In this document: positions 60,285 through 64,000 of the stretch, one piece after another
Layout of the letters: each line of letters begins with the position of its first letter
Numbering within the stretch: position 1 is the stretch's first letter
NCBI RefSeq assembly: GCF_034314165.1
Contig: NZ_JAVIWK010000001.1
Coordinates: 2,371,001 to 2,435,000 of the forward strand
DNA length: 64,000 nt
Reading direction: 5' to 3'
Source of the DNA: Pseudomonas sp. Bout1
GTDB lineage: Bacteria; Pseudomonadota; Gammaproteobacteria; Pseudomonadales; Pseudomonadaceae
The notes under the pieces: generated by a model
Databases searched by the model: none
Told to the model about the DNA's origin: nothing
The model's input: the letters and a program-made list of their open reading frames with translations, nothing else
Program-made: the position numbers and the translations under genes

Positions 60285-63200
60285 ATGTCGACAAATAATA
60301 GTCGAGACATCAAGCAATCGCACTCCGACGCGTCGGACACATCCTTCTCCGAAAGCGCGGAAGCGAGACGTCCCCTGCGGGGCGCGGCCGCCGCTCAAGC
60401 CGGCTTCGACTATCAGCTCGACGTCTCGATCCTCGCAGCCCTGCAACTCCTCCTCATTTCCAAAGCGGCTACGCGCCTGGTGCTGGAACCGGCAAACGAG
60501 GAAGATCTGGAGGCGGATCTGGAGCCCGACGTGCCAGGACGCGTACAACCCAGTGCGACTGTCTCTGGCGGATATAAGCTTATCATCCAAATCAAAATGG
60601 ACAACGGCGAGCCCTGGTCGGTCGAAGATTTCGAGGATCTGCTCAAGCACGGTTCCGACAAAAAAGGTGGGCGCCGAAAAGCACTGCATCATCTCGACGA
60701 TCTGAACACCCGCTATCTGCTCGTGACCAATGCCGACATCAAGGGTGTCGCGCGTAACCTGCTGGTCGAAGGCTTCGAAGAGGTATCCGACAAGGTAAGC
60801 TTCCCTCCGAGCCTTCATGCCACACTGAAAGCTTCGCCCGAAGGCCGCGTCGCGATCTGGGGTAAGCTCACCGAAAAGCAGCTGGCATCCGATATCCGGG
60901 AACTGATGTCGGACCTGCTGCATGTCCCGAAGGTCGAGCAGCCAAATCTGCTTGCTAAGCTGCGTCTCGAAGCCAAGCGGAGGACCCGAGGCAGCACGCC
61001 TGGTCTATGGACGAGCGACGATCTTCTCGCGACGGTAAGGACGCACGGCGGGTTCCTGGCCAGCTCTGCCAGCCTCGAGCATTTCGTGGCGCCTGCGAAC
61101 TTCGACGAGATGCTCAGAATCCTAAACGACAAGAATGCAGTCGTGATTATGGGCCCTTCAGGTACGGGCAAGACGCAAGCGGCGCTCAAGCTATGCGATA
61201 TCGCGCGACGGCGCGATGGTGCGCTGGAAGTCGTTACCATCGGCGCGGACGATTCGCCGACCAGCGCGCGTAAGGTCGTTAACAACGGATCGACACTCTT
61301 CTATGTCGATGACCCGTGGGGCCAATTTAGCCTTCGCGGGGGCAGCGAAGCATGGACCGAGCAGCTACCGCGCCTGCTCGCCAAGGCCACACCAGATCAC
61401 CAGTTCGTCATCACGTCCCGCAGCGACATGATGCAGAGCGCCAAGGTCGGGGTGAGTCTCAACACCTGGTCAGTCGAGTTGGATGCCGGCCAGTATCGGG
61501 ATGGTCAACTCCGTGACATTCATGACAATCGCATGGATCAGCTACCGGCCGCTCTGCAAACCACGGCGTACGCGTTTCGCAATCAAGTGCTAGACAAGCT
61601 TGGGACGCCGCTCGAGATAGAGCTGTATTTCGCCCACATGCAAACCGGCCCCGATGCCGGGGAAGAAGACCATATCTTCTTTCGCCGGTTGCTCGAGTTG
61701 GCGCAGCGCGATGCGGTGGAAGGTGTCGTTGTCAGAGCTCTATCATCCATCGATACTTGCGGAACCTCAGCCATCGTTTGGGCGCTGCTGGCGGCGCGTG
61801 GCCAGTTCGACCGCGGCCAACTTCACGCTCTTCAACGCGCCCTACGTGGACTTGATCGAGCGCTAGGCGATGGCTTGGATCGCCTCGTAGACCGTATGGT
61901 CGCGGCCCGCCATCTGCGGCAGCCGGCCCGCACGATCGCCTTCGCCCATCCGAGCGTCCGCCAAGGCTTTGAGGCCTTCGCAAGGGGCAACTGGGGGCAG
62001 AGCGAGTTTGCGATCGAGACCCTGATCGCCGCGCTCGTTCAGCTGCCGTCAACGCATCGCAACTGGGGCATGGAAACGGCAGCACGAGTTTATGAAGTTG
62101 CTCGCACGTTCCCTTGCCGACAGGACATTGACCAAACCTTCGCAATTGACTCCGACAGCCAAGAAGCGATCGATGCCTGGCTGGATGAAAGCCTCCTGGA
62201 CCCCGGCTCCAAGTTCGCACCATCGCTGGAGCTAGCGTCCGAGGTAGGTAGTGATGCCTCGATACCAAGTCGCGTGGCGCGATGGCTGTTGAAAGGCACA
62301 CAGCGGGGGGCTTCCTTCTTCACTCGTAACTGGCAGCCGCCGATCTTTGACGATGCCTGGTACGACACTGTGTCCGCGAGCCCCATCGCGGCCAAAGTCG
62401 CCGCCCGATTTATTCGTGAGGAGCTTGGCTTCGACCGAGGGGACTACGGAGCGGATTTCGCTAAGCGGCTCGATCGCTTCGCCCCCAACCTGACCACCGC
62501 CTATCTCGACGCCGCGCACGAGATGGTCGGCCACGGCTTCGAGCTTAACGCTAACGCTGTCGCGGCCGGCGCCGTGCGTGATCTAGCGGGATTCGAGAGG
62601 ATAGTGCAGGCTGCGTTGGACGACTGTGCGAGCATCCACCGTCAATACGCTAAGAGAGGCCGAGAGGAATGGCGTGCAATTGAGGATGGCGAACGTGACC
62701 ATGCTGCTGAAGAGGCCGCGCAGTCGAACCATGAAGGCGACGGTTACACATCCGGTGTCTTCATCGATGCCTACATCCGCCAACTTCGCGTAGAGGGTCG
62801 CTGGCTGGTCCTTGCCAACCATCCGCGCGTAGCGGAATTGGTCCGTGCCTGGGCGCAGGCGCTCTCAGCCTCCCGCGGACCGGTGGGTGAAGGCGAGCTT
62901 CGAGCCATTCTTGTAGCGGGCAATGGTATGGATGAGGAGTCAAATGTTTGGGCGGCAGCGCGAGAGCACTGGCGCGAAGCGCTGGAGCCTACGCTTACGG
63001 CGCGGATTAGCTCAGTCCCCTCCGAAGTGGATCTGCGTGACGAGCTTGCGCTCACAGCTTTGAAAGTCGCACCAAATTCCTTGGTCGCCGCATTCCAGGT
63101 GAATAGCGGACAGCCTGATCGACAAGTCACCCTGCTAACTGCCATGCAGCGCGCCTGTCGGCAACTCGGAAAAGACAGCCACGCAGCCACACTAACTCTG

Positions 63201-64000
63201 ATTACAGACGTGCTTCCAAGGGAACTTAAGGAAATCTACAAAGCGCTCCCGACTAGGAAGCGGAAAGCTCGCAAGGTCAACGGTCAGACGCTCTTATTCC
63301 TGACGGCTTGTGCCTCGCAACTCGATGCGGATGCGCTCGACCTTGTCGTGCCGGTCATCATCGCAAGCAGTGGCGATGCCTCGCCAGCGATCATCCAGTG
63401 GCTGACCATTGCCAGCCGTACAGAGCATGCTGTCAGTGCGACCGAGGCGGCGATTGCGATTGGCGATACCGTCCTTGTTGAGGCTGCGCTTCGCCACCAG
63501 CGCGCCGATGCGCGCCGTACGGCGCTGTTTCATCTGGCGCCGACATTCCCGGACCCCTTGCCGCCTACGATCCTCGCAATGGCATCCGATCCTGGAAGCC
63601 GCGTTCGCCGCGCCCTAGTCGCCCTGCTTGCAGAACGGCCACACCCGGATCACCTCAAAACGCTGTTGTTTCTGATACATGACACTTGGTCGAGCGCCGA
63701 ACCGCACTACGATGAGCCCGAGAGCTTTGATATTGCGCAAGAGTCGGTCGTTGCCCTTGCAGTGAACGGTCCCTTATCCGATGCAATCGGCAATACTCTG
63801 CTCGATCTTGCCGCTACAACGGTCGACCGCGCGCTTAGCCGAAATGCCCTGATCGTCGCAGCGAATTGCTGCAGTGCAAGAATCCAGCAGAAAATATCGA
63901 ACCTCGTCAATATTCCGGAAGCCCGTTGGATACGCCTCGACGCCATTGACGCCCTGGCCGACGCCGATTCCGTAGACCCTAGCATTGTCGCGCATCTGAC
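60285..64000 (+). CDS. Cap4/DUF4297-like nuclease fused to an nSTAND3-type NTPase with helical repeats (runs off the window)
   Basis: The frame is open from the ATG at 60285 to the window end: 1238 complete codons and no stop. Residues 38-160 look like a Cap4/DUF4297-type dsDNA nuclease: AGFDYQLDVSILAALQLLL, LEPANEEDLE and the catalytic-type QIK (102-104). The NTPase follows with Walker A GPSGTGKT (290-297), Walker B LFYVDDPWG (338-346) and FVITSR. A winged-helix end (FAHPSVRQGF) leads to a long alpha-helical region that ends in HEAT-like repeats (RVRRALVALLAE, WIRLDAIDALAD). No strong ribosome site precedes the ATG; without the IS the upstream gene would end at 60298, overlapping this start, so translation was probably coupled. 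Confidence 0.85.
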   Translation, partial: MSTNNSRDIKQSHSDASDTSFSESAEARRPLRGAAAAQAGFDYQLDVSILAALQLLLISKAATRLVLEPANEEDLEADLEPDVPGRVQPSATVSGGYKLIIQIKMDNGEPWSVEDFEDLLKHGSDKKGGRRKALHHLDDLNTRYLLVTNADIKGVARNLLVEGFEEVSDKVSFPPSLHATLKASPEGRVAIWGKLTEKQLASDIRELMSDLLHVPKVEQPNLLAKLRLEAKRRTRGSTPGLWTSDDLLATVRTHGGFLASSASLEHFVAPANFDEMLRILNDKNAVVIMGPSGTGKTQAALKLCDIARRRDGALEVVTIGADDSPTSARKVVNNGSTLFYVDDPWGQFSLRGGSEAWTEQLPRLLAKATPDHQFVITSRSDMMQSAKVGVSLNTWSVELDAGQYRDGQLRDIHDNRMDQLPAALQTTAYAFRNQVLDKLGTPLEIELYFAHMQTGPDAGEEDHIFFRRLLELAQRDAVEGVVVRALSSIDTCGTSAIVWALLAARGQFDRGQLHALQRALRGLDRALGDGLDRLVDRMVAARHLRQPARTIAFAHPSVRQGFEAFARGNWGQSEFAIETLIAALVQLPSTHRNWGMETAARVYEVARTFPCRQDIDQTFAIDSDSQEAIDAWLDESLLDPGSKFAPSLELASEVGSDASIPSRVARWLLKGTQRGASFFTRNWQPPIFDDAWYDTVSASPIAAKVAARFIREELGFDRGDYGADFAKRLDRFAPNLTTAYLDAAHEMVGHGFELNANAVAAGAVRDLAGFERIVQAALDDCASIHRQYAKRGREEWRAIEDGERDHAAEEAAQSNHEGDGYTSGVFIDAYIRQLRVEGRWLVLANHPRVAELVRAWAQALSASRGPVGEGELRAILVAGNGMDEESNVWAAAREHWREALEPTLTARISSVPSEVDLRDELALTALKVAPNSLVAAFQVNSGQPDRQVTLLTAMQRACRQLGKDSHAATLTLITDVLPRELKEIYKALPTRKRKARKVNGQTLLFLTACASQLDADALDLVVPVIIASSGDASPAIIQWLTIASRTEHAVSATEAAIAIGDTVLVEAALRHQRADARRTALFHLAPTFPDPLPPTILAMASDPGSRVRRALVALLAERPHPDHLKTLLFLIHDTWSSAEPHYDEPESFDIAQESVVALAVNGPLSDAIGNTLLDLAATTVDRALSRNALIVAANCCSARIQQKISNLVNIPEARWIRLDAIDALADADSVDPSIVAHL

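Overview
The window is chromosomal DNA of a Pseudomonas, most likely of the P. fluorescens group. The evidence is the gene order leuB-asd-usg-fimV-truA-trpF-accD-folC-SPOR-cvpA-purF-metZ, the order thrS-infC-rpmI-rplT-pheS-pheT-ihfA-merR-tRNA-Pro, GC-rich codon use, paired REP-like elements of the fluorescens type, and Pseudomonas-typical small families (DUF1654, DUF2790, CsrA/RsmA). The species assignment is inference; no search was run.

Layout. 1-14.7 kb is a collinear housekeeping block for amino-acid, purine, folate and fatty-acid precursor synthesis. 14.8-17 kb holds four tRNA genes (Val-UAC, two Asp-GUC, Val-GAC) and a PuuB-like oxidase. 17.2-21.5 kb has gltS, a lipase-like hydrolase, a rearrangement scar of a DadA-like oxidase gene next to an N-terminally truncated AraC gene, and a lipoprotein. 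21.5-26.4 kb is a catabolic cluster (SIS-domain deaminase-like, ROK kinase, APC permease) divergent from its likely ROK repressor. 27.4-29.8 kb is DUF969-DUF979-pcp, probably for pyroglutamyl compounds. 29.8-33.2 kb is a heavy-metal-type two-component system with a DUF2790 gene, a secreted hydrolase and two near-identical 17-nt regulator-box candidates. 33.2-38.5 kb holds small genes, csrA/rsmA, endonuclease I and a periplasmic asparaginase. 39-46 kb is a ribose operon, rbsBACRKD, followed by an exported nucleoside hydrolase; a good promoter and a perfect LacI-type palindrome lie upstream. 46-48 kb holds small exported proteins and a cold-shock gene. 48.5-55.8 kb is the translation operon ending in ihfA and a MerR-type gene.

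From the tRNA-Pro at 55.9 kb to the window end the DNA looks acquired. It contains a stray tRNA-Asp-like 3' end, a truncated SIR2-like gene and two large neighbouring NTPase genes. The first NTPase has an N-terminal Mrr-like PD-(D/E)XK nuclease domain and an nSTAND3-like NTPase. The second (over 1238 residues, running off the window) has a different, Cap4/DUF4297-like nuclease-like N-terminus, an nSTAND3-like NTPase and a long helical-repeat tail. An IS3-family element of 1235 bp with a GAC target duplication sits in the last codons of the first gene. Removing it in silico makes the two genes overlap by 14 bases. This tandem nuclease-STAND pair, probably an antiphage system, is the most interesting content of the window.
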